A stretch of 64,000 bases of DNA from contig WHVY01000004.1 of the NCBI GenBank assembly GCA_022266195.1, forward strand, positions 7,829,501 to 7,893,500. Reading direction: 5' to 3'. The DNA comes from Tetranychus cinnabarinus (lineage: Eukaryota > Arthropoda > Arachnida > Trombidiformes > Tetranychidae). Below, one piece after another: positions 24,901 through 35,530 of this stretch. The position numbers and the translations under genes were made by a program. Positions within the stretch are counted from its first letter, which is position 1. Each line of letters starts with the position of its first letter. The notes under the pieces were generated by a model that saw nothing but the letters and a program-made list of their open reading frames with translations, was not told the DNA's origin and searched no databases.

Positions 24901-26553
24901 CTAGATTGATCTGATCAGGTAAACAGAGCTATGTCACTGAATTGTCACTGTTTCATGTTTGCTGTTAAACTTGACAATGAACATCATCTAATGGCTGGAT
25001 AAACAAAGTAATACTTACTACAATTAGCATGGATAAAGTTAGATTGTGATTTGTTTGAGACAATTAAAGTTCCCCATTTTTTGGCCTGACGAGTAAAGTG
25101 TTCATCAAGAGCGCCATAAATGTCATCTGTAGAGGCCAGGAAAAAATGAATTAATTTCGCATTTAAATCTGATGGAAAAAAATCAACAAAAAGATTCATT
25201 TTCCTTGCAATGAATGTTGCTCAGTTTCATCAACTTTCGCCTTCGTTCATTTTTCATTTTGACAAACACACAACACTTTTGATTTAAAGCCAATACGAGT
25301 GTATTGAAAGGTAAAATCATTGATTAAGGTTGAACAAAAAATGAAATCTATTTTTTACTTACTGCACTCTTCCTCGTCTTCACCATTTGGACAGTCTTTT
25401 ACTTTGTTACACTGATAATCGCGATTTAAACAAATAACTTGATTATCCTGATCAAATGATCGATGGCAAGGGAAATCATAAATGTTGGCACAAACTGTAA
25501 TAAAATAAAAGTTAATCAAATTTAGCTGACAGATGATTGAGTTGATTGAAAATAGTAAGCTTCAAATTGCAACCTTGACATTGGTTGAAACCAGAAAATG
25601 ATTTATCTGCTTGAAAATTGTTTCATTTTAAACATTTGCTAATTGTTGGGACAATTAAGTGTTTCAACAAACTCATCATGAGTCTGATATAACCTGAGTC
25701 TTACAATCGCTGAATCACAATCAGTCAATAAAAGCTTAATAGGTGACCTAAAAAGGGTGAATATCAATTTAGGTAAAAGGTTGGAAAGGAATCACTTTTT
25801 TCCAGATTCAATCATAAATATTTTCTTGTAATATTTTGATTTTTAGAAAATTTTTTTTTCTGTTTTTGTTAAATTCTTAATTATTCAGCTATTTTAGGAT
25901 ATTAACAGTTGATAGCAGCTAATAGCAGTTAACAAATCATATTAACACATAATTTATCTTAAGTTTAGTGGTAAACTTGGAAAGATGAAAATGTTTAAAC
26001 TTTTGGCTATTTTTTGTTGTAAAGCATTTTAAGCATTTTGTACAAGTTTACTTCCTCGTTCAACTCTTTATGTTCACTTCTGTGTTCGCCTTCTTCCGAA
26101 TGTTTATCATGTTTTCTGATTAAATATGGAAGGAATTTTGCTTTCTCATGAATTAACAGAAAACTAAGTGTTTGATGTAAGTCAATCTGATTAACTTGAC
26201 ATGTTGGTAAACACAAGAATAAGGTTAAGTTGTTTAGGAAGCAAAGTGTTGATAAAATTTTATTTTTTGGAGTTTAACCATTGAAAGTATATATTGAACA
26301 GAGATGACACTTGAGAGGGTTAATGATACTTACTTGGAGTTTCAGGATCTTCATCTGAATCCAGTGTGGAAATGTTGATGGAAAAGTTGCTCGAATTTTC
26401 ATCGGAATCGGAAAAGAGGTCCAAATGAGGTTCATTGTAAGATCGTTCAATGTTGGCCACATCTTCACCAAACAATAATATCAAAGGTAAAAGGAAAACC
26501 GTTGCAAAGATTGCAATCAAGGAAATAACTGTACAAACTTGATTCAAAGTCAT
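18936..26553 (-). CDS. LDLa-LRR-7TM relaxin-type receptor (type C LGR)
   Basis: Fourteen exons, read down from 26553-26334, 25494-25363, 25126-25019, 23665-23545, 23075-22932, 22874-22803, 22374-22300, 21875-21808, 21698-21632, 20905-20762, 20676-20533, 20453-20224, 20092-19460 and 19285-18936, sum exactly to 835 codons. Order: N-terminal hydrophobic segment (residues 8-28); acidic linker; one LDLa module (PICANIYDFPC to GEDEEEC); LRR cap with CPC and a later Cys; about ten leucine-rich repeats, mostly one or two per exon with phase-2 joints; a GIEIRNIHPGHF cap; a Cys-rich hinge; seven TM helices. TM3 ends in ERYRS (DRY position) and TM7 has NPMIY. A single LDLa plus LRRs defines the RXFP/Lgr3-Lgr4 class, receptors for relaxin or insulin-like peptides signalling through G proteins. 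Several introns exceed 600 bp. One junction (21808 to 21698) was chosen for frame and is less certain. Confidence 0.9.
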
Positions 26554-29500
26554 TGTTTAATTGCGGTCATTTGGCACATTTAACACAAATAAAGATGAGT
26601 GAGAAAGGTAAGAATAGACAAAAAAGATTCAACAATTTCGGCAAAGAAAAGGTCAAAATTTAGATTCTTTTTTCGCCAAACAAGTTGAAGGTAAAAACAC
26701 TGGAAAAAGTCGACTGAGGGTAAGATGAAGAGTTGTGAGGTTGATCCTAATGGAAGTGATAATGATGAGGAGAGTGATGATGATTGTAACGATTGATAGT
26801 CATATTTTTTGTTGGTTGCTTTGATTAATTGTTAGTTGATTTGTGAAGGTTTCCTATTACATGTTAAATGTTAAATGATCATTTGTTTGGATCTTGTTTT
26901 ATTTTCATCTCTCATTCAATTGTAACATTATTTTCACTTGAAATTGTTGTCTAATTAACTTGGCTAAATTAGCAATTAATGTTGAATTGTTGAATGTTTC
27001 ACAGGTTTCAATGTACAAAAGAGTATCCATCATTTGAATGTATTATAATAATAAGGATTCAACTGTTGATATTGAAGTATTCAAAGTTAATCATTTTTCC
27101 TGTTTCAATTTGTGATTTGCCTTTTATTTCAAGTTGGTTTAAATGAAGAAACAAAAGTGAAAATAAAAACACAAGTTGATTAATAACAATTTAAGGACTT
27201 TGAAAGTTTACCTTTTGTTGGAGGCAAACAGTTTTTTCAAACTCAAGTTGAACTGTTGATTGAATGGGAAGAAAGTTAAACCTTGGTATATAAAGATGAG
27301 TCTATTTGAAATTAGTACAGAGCAACTCACAAGAATCATGATGATGGCGATGATGATGAGCTTGGTGTTTGAATAAAATGATCAGTTGAAGATAAAAGAT
27401 GAGTTAACCAATTGATTTTGATCACCTTTTTTTGCCCAAATATTGGGTTAACAAAGGATAACCCAAGTTAATCGTTTCTTATCCAATAACTTTCACTCCA
27501 TCTTATTGAGGGAATTGACCTTATCATGGTGACTTATCATCTTGTCAAACATTTTAGATTCAATTTTTCTCTTCTTCTTCTCTTGCTATCCACTCAATCT
27601 CCTGAAAATGGGAAACTTTTTTCTTCTGTTCATCTCTCCATTGACTGTCACTTGAAAAGGCTTTGCTGTCGATTGAAAATGAGTCGATAAATTTACCTGC
27701 TGCTTTAACCAGCCTGGTTTTGATGGTGATTGGTGATTATTATGTTTATTAGGATGATGAGGATGAATGAAGAGGAAGAGGAAAATAAGTCACAGAGATT
27801 TTAAATAATAAGGTCATTGGTTTAGTAATTTGGTTTTGTGTGTTGTTTTCACTGTTTCATAATGAATGTGAGTGTAAGTCTGTTAACAGGTTTACTTGAC
27901 TTGTTTTTTAGTTTCTCAGTCAAACAACTGTAACTGTTGTTGGGGTTAGTAATTGTTGGTGTTGATTATCATTAAGCTTGCATTTTGATTAAATTGGGTT
28001 GACTAACCTCATGGAAAGGGAAGGTGAAAATCATTGTTAACCAAATGATCCATTACCGTCAAATGAATGGGGTAAGGGAGGTAAAAATATCATAGAAATA
28101 GTCAGGTCAAGGAAATATCATCGCTTGTTGTTTTACCTTTGTCTCTGTTTCTTGCTTGTTACTGGGTTTTACTGTTGGTCTATTTTTTTCTTGTTGGTCA
28201 CTATTATTGTTGTGTCAACAGATAATCATCATTACTTCAGGAACCACTTTACCTGATGAAAGGTTTTCGATGAAAAGGTTGTCAATTGTATTACAATTTG
28301 ACATTCTCAGTTGAAACTGTGAATTGTGATTGAGTCTTGCTTATAATTATTTTCAAGATTATATTGGAAAATTTTGTTTCATTTGATACAATTAGTGATC
28401 TGTGTAAAATATTTCATTCATTTATTGAACATTGATTACTTTTTCCTGTCACTTTGAGTAATAGGTTAGGAATTTATCGTATTTTTCATGCTTCTGAAAA
28501 TTTCAATTGATTTCCAGATGATTTTGGCTTAGACTCTATTCGCATAAATTTCCAGTCAATCTTTTTTGTCATGATTGAGATTGGATTGAGATCTCAGATC
28601 AAGTCATGTAGTTTAGTTTGTAAATTAACAGTCAGTTTGACTTATGCGAAACGGTAATATTGGCTTGGATTTGTGATTCATGATACTTTTTGTACTGAAC
28701 GTATACAGGGAATCCATTTCACAAGTGAAAACTATTCTTAAGGAAATCAGGTCTCTAAAGTTGTCCTTTATTTTTCCAAAGGTTTCTGTTATATTTAAAG
28801 GTAAGTTGATTTTTAATCATTTTGCATTTTTTAAGTTGCTAAATTAATTTAATTTTGGTAAATGTCACCAGAAAACTCATTAGTTCAATTGGCAATGATC
28901 TATTAAACAATATTGAAATAATGAAATTACACTGCCTGGCAAATAATTTATTAATACAGTAATATGTAACAATAATACGTTTTAATAAGTAAGCTATTCT
29001 CAGAGGCGACAAATTGATCTGACTTTAATATCTTTTCATCAAATTTTGAACATTTATTAATACATTTTTCATGTGAGATTTTGGAAAAATATGGTTTGCT
29101 GATCCTTCATGGGCATAGGCATTCAACTCTGTTGCTCGTACAGCTTTACCCAAATCGTTTTTAGTTCAGGTAATCTTATTTATTTTTCAAATTTTTGTCC
29201 GAATCTAAAATATTTTGTGGTACATTTACATCCTAAATTTTTATTCATAGTGGCACAGTTTAATTTTAAACTACTCCAATAGGTACATAACCACGTAAAT
29301 GCCACGAAGTTGGAAATAAATTTCCTTTTTTTGTGTGAACATAAATTTTTCAGAATAGCTGAAAGAATGAAATTGGAACTTTTCATGTTCAGTTGAAAAA
29401 CTAAAATAATTTGAAAACTTCCGCCATTGTAGATTTCACGTGAAAAGAAGATGAAAATTATAAGAGTCGTATAAGATTTGTATATTTATAACGATCAAAC

Positions 29501-29690
29501 AGAATCGACAAAAAAATACTATCAACAAATTAGACAGTTGATGTATTCTGGTTCACCCTTTAAATTAATCAGTTACAGAGTTGTAAAAAAATCAGAGATA
29601 ACGTATATATATAAATATTATAGCAGAGTTACACACAGTTTTCAAACATAATTTGTTGCAGCATAATTCTCTACATAAGTTACTGTAAAA
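26554..29690. other. Intergenic, receptor 5' flank to AP2S1
   Basis: About 3.1 kb without a supported gene. Contains GATGATG runs near 26755-26790 and 27340-27365 and long AT-rich tracts. It may hold untranslated 5' exons and enhancers of the receptor gene; none could be defined. Confidence 0.5.
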
Positions 29691-30335
29691 TTATTCTAAC
29701 GAATTGTAGATGAGAAGCTGTTTTAACACTTTAGACTGACTAGTCTCTCTTATTTCACCGGCAAGAAACATTTCATCAACAACGCTGTATACCTGTTAAA
29801 AGAATAGAAAAGAAATGTAAAGATGAGTTAGTAAAGAGCAAGACTAGGTTGACATATATGAAATGAAAAGTGATAGTTACCTTGTAGAAATTGAAAACAA
29901 GATCAAGTTCGCATACATTGTGGAAATATTCATTGAGGACTTCGACGAAATTGTGAATAGCTTCAAGATAAGCGAGATTGTTATCCGAGACATCCACACA
30001 GATACAAAAGTAAAGACCGGCATAACGACGATAGACTATTTTAAAATTACGAAACTGTAAGGAAAAAATAGAGATAAAATAAGTATCGAGCAGAAACATG
30101 AAATGTATGAAACCTACCTCAACAAAGTTGGTATGCTTAGCATCCCTAACGGTAACAACAGCATGAACTTCTTCAATTAATTTTTGCTTTTCATCATCAT
30201 CAAAATTCATGTACCATTTAGCAAGTCGAGTTTTGCCAGCTCGGTTTTGAATGAGTATGAAACGGATCTAGGAAAATAGAGCGAAGAGTGAAAAATGATG
30301 AATGAAATAAATAAGAGAAAATAGAAACAAACCAT
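29691..30335 (-). CDS. AP2S1: AP-2 complex subunit sigma
   Basis: Four exons (30335-30333, 30267-30118, 30054-29881, 29792-29691) give 142 codons, exactly the family length. The sequence is almost identical to vertebrate AP2S1: IRFILIQNRAGKTRLAKWYM, FDDDEKQKLIEEVHAVVTVR, then RRYAGLYFCICVDV and ending KVLKQLLIYNSLE. The first exon codes only the initiator ATG, which is followed at once by a GT donor. This was inferred because exon 2 starts with the conserved second residue Ile. AP2S1 is the small chain of the clathrin adaptor at the plasma membrane and helps bind dileucine cargo signals. There are only conservative changes, so function should be conserved. Confidence 0.97.
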
Positions 30336-30700
30336 TGCTGTTTTGATGATTAACACAACTGTTTTTTGATGGGCTTAATTTTACGATACGATCAAAAATA
30401 CGATAAGTGCCTAAATGAATCCAGAAGTGTCACAAATAAAATTTTAATCAACCATCAAATTCCGGATACTTCTCAGAAGAGGAGTTTTTGCAGCTTGGAA
30501 AAAAATTTTATTGGGAAAATGGTCTACAAAGTACAAGTCATATCCATGGAGATCGCAAAACACAGCTGCCATCTCTCGTATCTATAAGTTAACTTGCTCT
30601 CAAACTCAAACAAGTCAATCTCTGGCTTAGCCTTGTAGGCTGGTTTCAGATCAAGTTAATAGGCGAAATTGAAAGCATTCAAAACAAGATGAGCAGCTGA
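30336..30700. other. Intergenic between AP2S1 and the PLAT-like gene
   Basis: Carries the AP2S1 promoter and the 3' UTR of the next minus-strand gene. A plus-strand frame at 30366-30587 has no domain or splice support. Confidence 0.45.
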
Positions 30701-31972
30701 TTAATTTGTAAAGTCAGAGGGCTTATCTTTTGAAAGACTTTTCGGATCAGATTGCTGACTGATTGAGCCACTGGTCTGGTGAAGTTCTGGTTGTATGCAT
30801 CTCGTTAAAGGTTTCAGCGGTTTCAATGCCAAAGCTTGGCAAGAAATATTTTGCTCATTTTTTTCATCTTTTAGTTCGAGACTGAACTTTTTACTGTACC
30901 AATAAGTAAAAATAAACATGACAAGTGCTTGAAAGATGTGTCCAACAATAGCAAATAGAAGCCAAAATTTAATTGGGAATCTTGGGTATCTAGTGGCAAG
31001 GCCAGATGCGATGAGTAAAAGTATTGATGAAAATGAACAAATAGCCAGGAAAAATGTGTGACGGAATTTTTTTAAATTGGTTTTACGCAATGGTGATAGA
31101 TGTATCTTGATCATTTGATAATAAGCAGCAGCCAGTATAACCAAAAAAGTGGTGATTGAGTAAAAAATTAGTCCATAAACCATTGCATTTAAAGCAGTGA
31201 CTTTAGTATTGGGTGAAAGAGTTGGCAACCAGAGCATCGCTGTTTGAGTTATATTAGACTGGACAAACATAAAAATTATGATTTCGGACTGAGTAACTTT
31301 TTCAAATGGCGATCGAAAATTGTCTGAATCTTGAGAATTCAATTGAATTGGAGTAAGTGATATCCCAGCTCCTGGTACGAAGGGAAAGGGTTCGACTTTA
31401 CGATAAATTGCACTGTGGATTCTAATCTTCAATTCTGGTTCACGCACATCAAGATCACGGAAATAAATTTCTGGTGATTCGGGTTGACCCGAATGAGCAA
31501 TACGAATTTCATCTACATTGGATAGATTAGATGTTGTATACCAATGAAGTAAAATGACATGGTATTGGACCCCTCTGAGATCAGTGTAAATATTACCATG
31601 CTTTCGATATGAAGTAATTGGTATCATTAACTGGCCAATCCTTTCTTTAAGAAAGAAAAATTTGATGCAAATGGACGCGGATGGATCTCTATATGATGAT
31701 GAAAGCATATCACTTCTCAGTCTAACTGTGTAGCATCTTTTAACTTGTCCTGCTTTGATTGAATAACTTTCGTATTCCAAGTCGTTTTTGTCATCTAAAC
31801 TAAACTGTTTCCATCGATCGCGAATCTCAAAGAAAACGTATAAAATAGAAAAATAAAACCAAATAAATGCAAGCATTCCAATAGACCATGATGACCTGAA
31901 GATTCCTCCATCCGACATTTCAGTCTTGAGCAACAAAATATCCTCCCAATAAGAGCGCGACATCGTTAAATA
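30701..31972 (-). CDS. PLAT-like membrane protein, polycystin-1 middle region (main exon)
   Basis: An open exon of 424 codons ends at a stop at 30701. First ATG is at 31963; the exon probably starts at the acceptor CAG at 31973-31975. Order: TM helix at about residues 28-47 (SIGMLAFIWFYFSILYVFFE); a globular stretch resembling a PLAT/LH2 domain (CYTVRLRSD strand, then NVDEIRIAHSGQPESPEIYF, matching the polycystin pattern L-x-x-I-R-I-x-H-D-x-S-G-x-x-P-x-W); a long loop; then three TM helices (VTALNAMVYGLIFYSITTFL, TFFLAICSFSSILLLIASG, WLLFAIVGHIFQALVMFIF). The MLWLPTLSP stretch before TM2 resembles the polycystin HLWLS-P segment. TM-PLAT-TM is the layout of polycystin-1 after its GPS site, but the C-terminal channel region is absent and the protein ends in a Ser/Lys-rich tail. 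Function unknown; a divergent PKD1-like protein is the best guess. Confidence 0.55.
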   Translation of the reverse strand, partial: YLTMSRSYWEDILLLKTEMSDGGIFRSSWSIGMLAFIWFYFSILYVFFEIRDRWKQFSLDDKNDLEYESYSIKAGQVKRCYTVRLRSDMLSSSYRDPSASICIKFFFLKERIGQLMIPITSYRKHGNIYTDLRGVQYHVILLHWYTTSNLSNVDEIRIAHSGQPESPEIYFRDLDVREPELKIRIHSAIYRKVEPFPFVPGAGISLTPIQLNSQDSDNFRSPFEKVTQSEIIIFMFVQSNITQTAMLWLPTLSPNTKVTALNAMVYGLIFYSITTFLVILAAAYYQMIKIHLSPLRKTNLKKFRHTFFLAICSFSSILLLIASGLATRYPRFPIKFWLLFAIVGHIFQALVMFIFTYWYSKKFSLELKDEKNEQNISCQALALKPLKPLTRCIQPELHQTSGSISQQSDPKSLSKDKPSDFTN

Positions 31973-32261
31973 CTGACAACTAGTCAAACAATAGCTGGAG
32001 ATATGAAAATTATTTATCCTTTATTTCTTATTCCCTAAAGAGTATTGCGAAAAATGACAGAATAACAGAAATAATGATTCAAATACGATAAGTTCAAAGA
32101 TACAAAATGAATGAATCAGAAATTGAAAGTCACCTAAGATTTTGTTTCCTTTTGAGTTTAACTTCGTTTTTGGGTTAACATCAACTTCATATATAACATC
32201 ATCACCAGCAAGCAGAACCTTATCAAAGCAGCGATTCCAGTGAAAACTAATGTTTCTGTTG

Positions 32262-32830
32262 GTAGCTCACATTGATTTAGATAACTTCGAAAGACCAAAC
32301 CATGTCTAGATAAATATTATGCATAGACTGAAAGCTTGTTAATAATAAGCAGTTGTTCCGTTGGATAGTATCATGAGATAAAATCTTAACCTGGGATGAG
32401 ACTTTCAAGAAAAATCTAAATCCGAAAGAACTGGTGGGCAGTTTGAAGGTTGAGGCCTGTTTTATAAAAGAAACAAAAAGACATCAATTACAATTATGAT
32501 CTCATAAAACCGTATCTATGAAAGCAAATATGATTATCACCTTGTATTAATCAACTTCTATTGATTACTAATTTTCATGAATTGCTAGTTACGTCTAACA
32601 GAATACCAAGTTTAGAAAAAGTAAAACTTCCTGTAGTCAAACTGCTTTTAAACTCGAACTCTTATTTTGGGTAAAAGCAGCTATGAAAACATTGACAACT
32701 TTCATGAATAATAACCAAATTAAAACTGACAATTTGCTTAACAAAACGTTTTTTAGGAAACTTTAACTATTCTAACAAATAAGCTCAAGTTATTTTTAAT
32801 AAAGACGAGTAAAAATATCCCACATGATGA
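32262..32830. repeat. Diverged duplicate block, copy A
   Basis: Matches copy B (34765-35530) in two segments: about 32262-32500 and 32630-32830. The best-conserved part covers an acceptor with a pyrimidine tract (TATAAAACAG on the minus strand) and about 60 bp after it. Copy B has an extra 130 bp or so. The copies lie about 2.5 kb apart in the same orientation. Confidence 0.8.
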
Positions 32831-32857
32831 TTAACTTATTCAATTTAGAATACTTAC

Positions 32858-34682
32858 CTTGCTATGTAGATTTTGTATGGAATAACTTGTATAATCTTCT
32901 CCATAATCAAGGCTGATAATGATATATCAAAGTTTCTCGTTAAACAATGTTGGTTAATCTCACTGCCAGTTAACAGAAATACGCATTTAATTGTTATAAA
33001 AAATAAACTAAACCAGGATTAGATTAGCTCCAGTATACGAGCAACATATGAGATAAAAGCTGGTGCTTCACCCTTGTGTTAAATCTGATGACTGTACTTT
33101 CTCGTCCATTAATACAACGCCTTCAATTATTTTACTAATAATAACAAAGTCTTTTATCAATCTTGATTGATTAACCTTGGTTTAAGTAATGAACAATGAT
33201 TATTATGGATACAATGAAATGTTAGTTACAAGTTACAGTTCCATATCTGTTTTAAACTGGGACAATAAATGATTAAACACAAAATAACTTTTCAATTGAA
33301 AATTGCACTTCATCATTTGCTTTCAACCTCTTTAATTCAGCTTTCCAAAGCAATACAAAAATTTTCATCATCCATGTTTATTTTTACAGAAAGTGATTTT
33401 TTCAAGTCTAAAATCTTTGCCGTTAAAGTCAATTAAGACAAAAAATTGACTATTTTATCAGCTTTTAGAATCAATATTAAATTAAGAGAGATTTTGTTAA
33501 AATCTTTATAAATTTTGTCAGAAGAATGAGAAATATAAGTTTGTAAGCGAGCTTCACTTTAAATAGACAATACTGTACATAGAGTTCCGTTTATTAGCCA
33601 GTAATTTAGCCAGTAAATTAACGCGACTGTGGGATAATTAAACGATTGGTTTGTATTTGAAATGACTCAAAATCTCTTGATCAAAGTGAAGCATGACTTA
33701 ACGCCCGCTAATCCAATTCTAGTTCTAGAAAAGGTTGTTATGGATAGTTTCTACATAATATGTATCTACATACATTGTATAACAGTTGTAATAAGTGAGA
33801 GACGAGTCAATTAGATGAGTTTAAATACTGTTAATTGCAATAATTTAAACAATGGTTCTTTAATTTACAGAAAAAGGAGTTTTCCATCCAATGTTAAAAG
33901 CGCATTCGCATCATCATAAAGATGATAAAATGGGTAGCCAAGTGAGTTATCATTCTGCAATTGGAAAAAAGGATGAAGATGAGAAAAGAGAAGATGAGAG
34001 AAATTAAATGAAAAAGAGTTGAAGAAAAGAGAAAGAGAAAGTGGCCAAAGTATAATTAGAAGAATCAATCTTCCTGGTTAATTGAATCTGTCAGCAGAAG
34101 TTTCATTTTCATTTACACATAGTTGGATGTTGAATCATTTTTGGTTTACTCGGGTAACTTCGGCCATTTTTCCATCAATATGATGTGCGCTCTTTGTCTA
34201 GACTTGATATTGCAGATTCGGATCTTCAGTTGACTTGGTTTTTGTTTTGCAATTGATATTGTTAATATTATTATGATTATTATTATTAAATTTAATTATT
34301 ATTTTCCAATATTTTTTTGTCCTCAGCATTTCTCTCCAGATTAACTTTTACATCTCCTTGTGCCATGCAAACTAATCAAATATATAACAAGTCGTTCCCA
34401 CGTTGATAGCTTGGTTACTATATTCCTGGTTAATTGACCATCAATGCGCTTAAGAATGATTTAAATTTTCCAAGTTGATGATGGACTTTTTTCATTGACA
34501 AGAAATAACAGTAACAAGGATTTTGAGTAGATGTTTATCTGCAATTCAACGTTGTGAGGTTGACGATGGTTTGAAAGAAAATAAATATCGCTAGTATAAA
34601 CCTGAGCAATTTTGGTTCCGTCTTCATTTTCATTTACACGTTGCAAATGTGAACATTTAAATAAACTTTTATAGATATACAT
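32858..34682 (-). CDS. Candidate upstream exons of the PLAT-like gene
   Basis: Three short minus-strand stretches have splice sites and phases that chain: 34682-34602 (ATG, 27 codons, then GTTTAT donor), 33954-33869 (acceptor TTGCAG, donor GTAAAT) and 32912-32858 (acceptor TATCAG, donor GTAAGT). The last ends in phase 0, as required to enter the main exon at 31972. Total model: 497 residues. A 66-nt optional exon at 32456-32391 (phase 0 to 0, donor GTTAAG) could be inserted. Encoded text includes KCSHLQRVNENEDGTKIAQ and GYPFYHLYDDANALLTLDGK, which look like real protein but match nothing I recognise. No signal peptide is seen, so the true 5' end may be elsewhere. A further open stretch at 32246-32134 (HWNRCFDKVLLAGDDVIYEV) does not fit this phase chain. 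Confidence 0.35.
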
Positions 34683-34764
34683 AATAAATGTATCACAAAT
34701 CGTGTGTCACTGATCCTTTAAGAGTTTTGGTTTCTTTTCATGTTCTTGCTGACTTCAAATTTTC

Positions 34765-35530
34765 AGGTTCACATTGATTTGGATAGCTTCTGAAGACCCA
34801 TCCATGACTAGATCAATATTGTACATAAACTAGTAGCTTGTTAACATTAAAGAGTAAAATAATTGTAAAGGGTTAAACAAAATATTGAAGAGGCTGAAAA
34901 GTTGTATAGTTGTTGTTTGAGATCCGATAAAAGTTGGTTGAGTTCAAAAAAATAAAGAAACCATATCGCTACGGCAGTCTTGAGAGACAGCTATTCCATT
35001 GGATAGTATCATGAGGATGAAATGAAATTTTAACCTGGGATGAGATCTTCAAGAAAAATCTAAATCCGAAAGAATTGGTGAGTAGTTTGGAGGTTGAGGC
35101 CTGTTTTATAAAAGAAACAAAAAGATACAATTACAATCTTTAACAATTGATTATATTATCTTAAAAATACTTCACTATGCGCGAAGATATCAATAACTCG
35201 GAACTCAATTTCCTATGCTACATGGAAGTCGTTCTCATAAAGCCTAAAATTATTAATATCACCTTGATTTATCTAATTATTATCAACTAATATCATTCAT
35301 GAAAAGTAATTGATTTCTAATAGAATTCCAAATTTAGAAACTTCCTGTAGTCAAACTGCATTCAAACTCGAAATCTAATTCAGGTTTAATATAAGCGCAG
35401 CTATGAAAACATTGATTATTTTGAAAACATTGACAAAGTAAACTTGATCATTTGGCTGTTGAAAAACGTTCTTTAGTATGCTAATCAATAGGCTTAAACT
35501 AATCTTAATAGAGACGGGTAAAAGTATACT
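34765..35530. repeat. Diverged duplicate block, copy B
   Basis: Partner of copy A. It lies just 3' of the last clear Myt1 exon on the minus strand and contains the proposed terminal Myt1 exon at 35100-35049. Homology with copy A is interrupted by roughly 130 bp present only here (about 34845-34985). Confidence 0.8.

Noticed and set aside
32134..32246. Additional exon of the PLAT-like gene (HWNRCFDKVLLAGDDVIYEV)
   Set aside because: Protein-like and open, but its phases do not connect to the main exon or to the neighbouring candidate exons.
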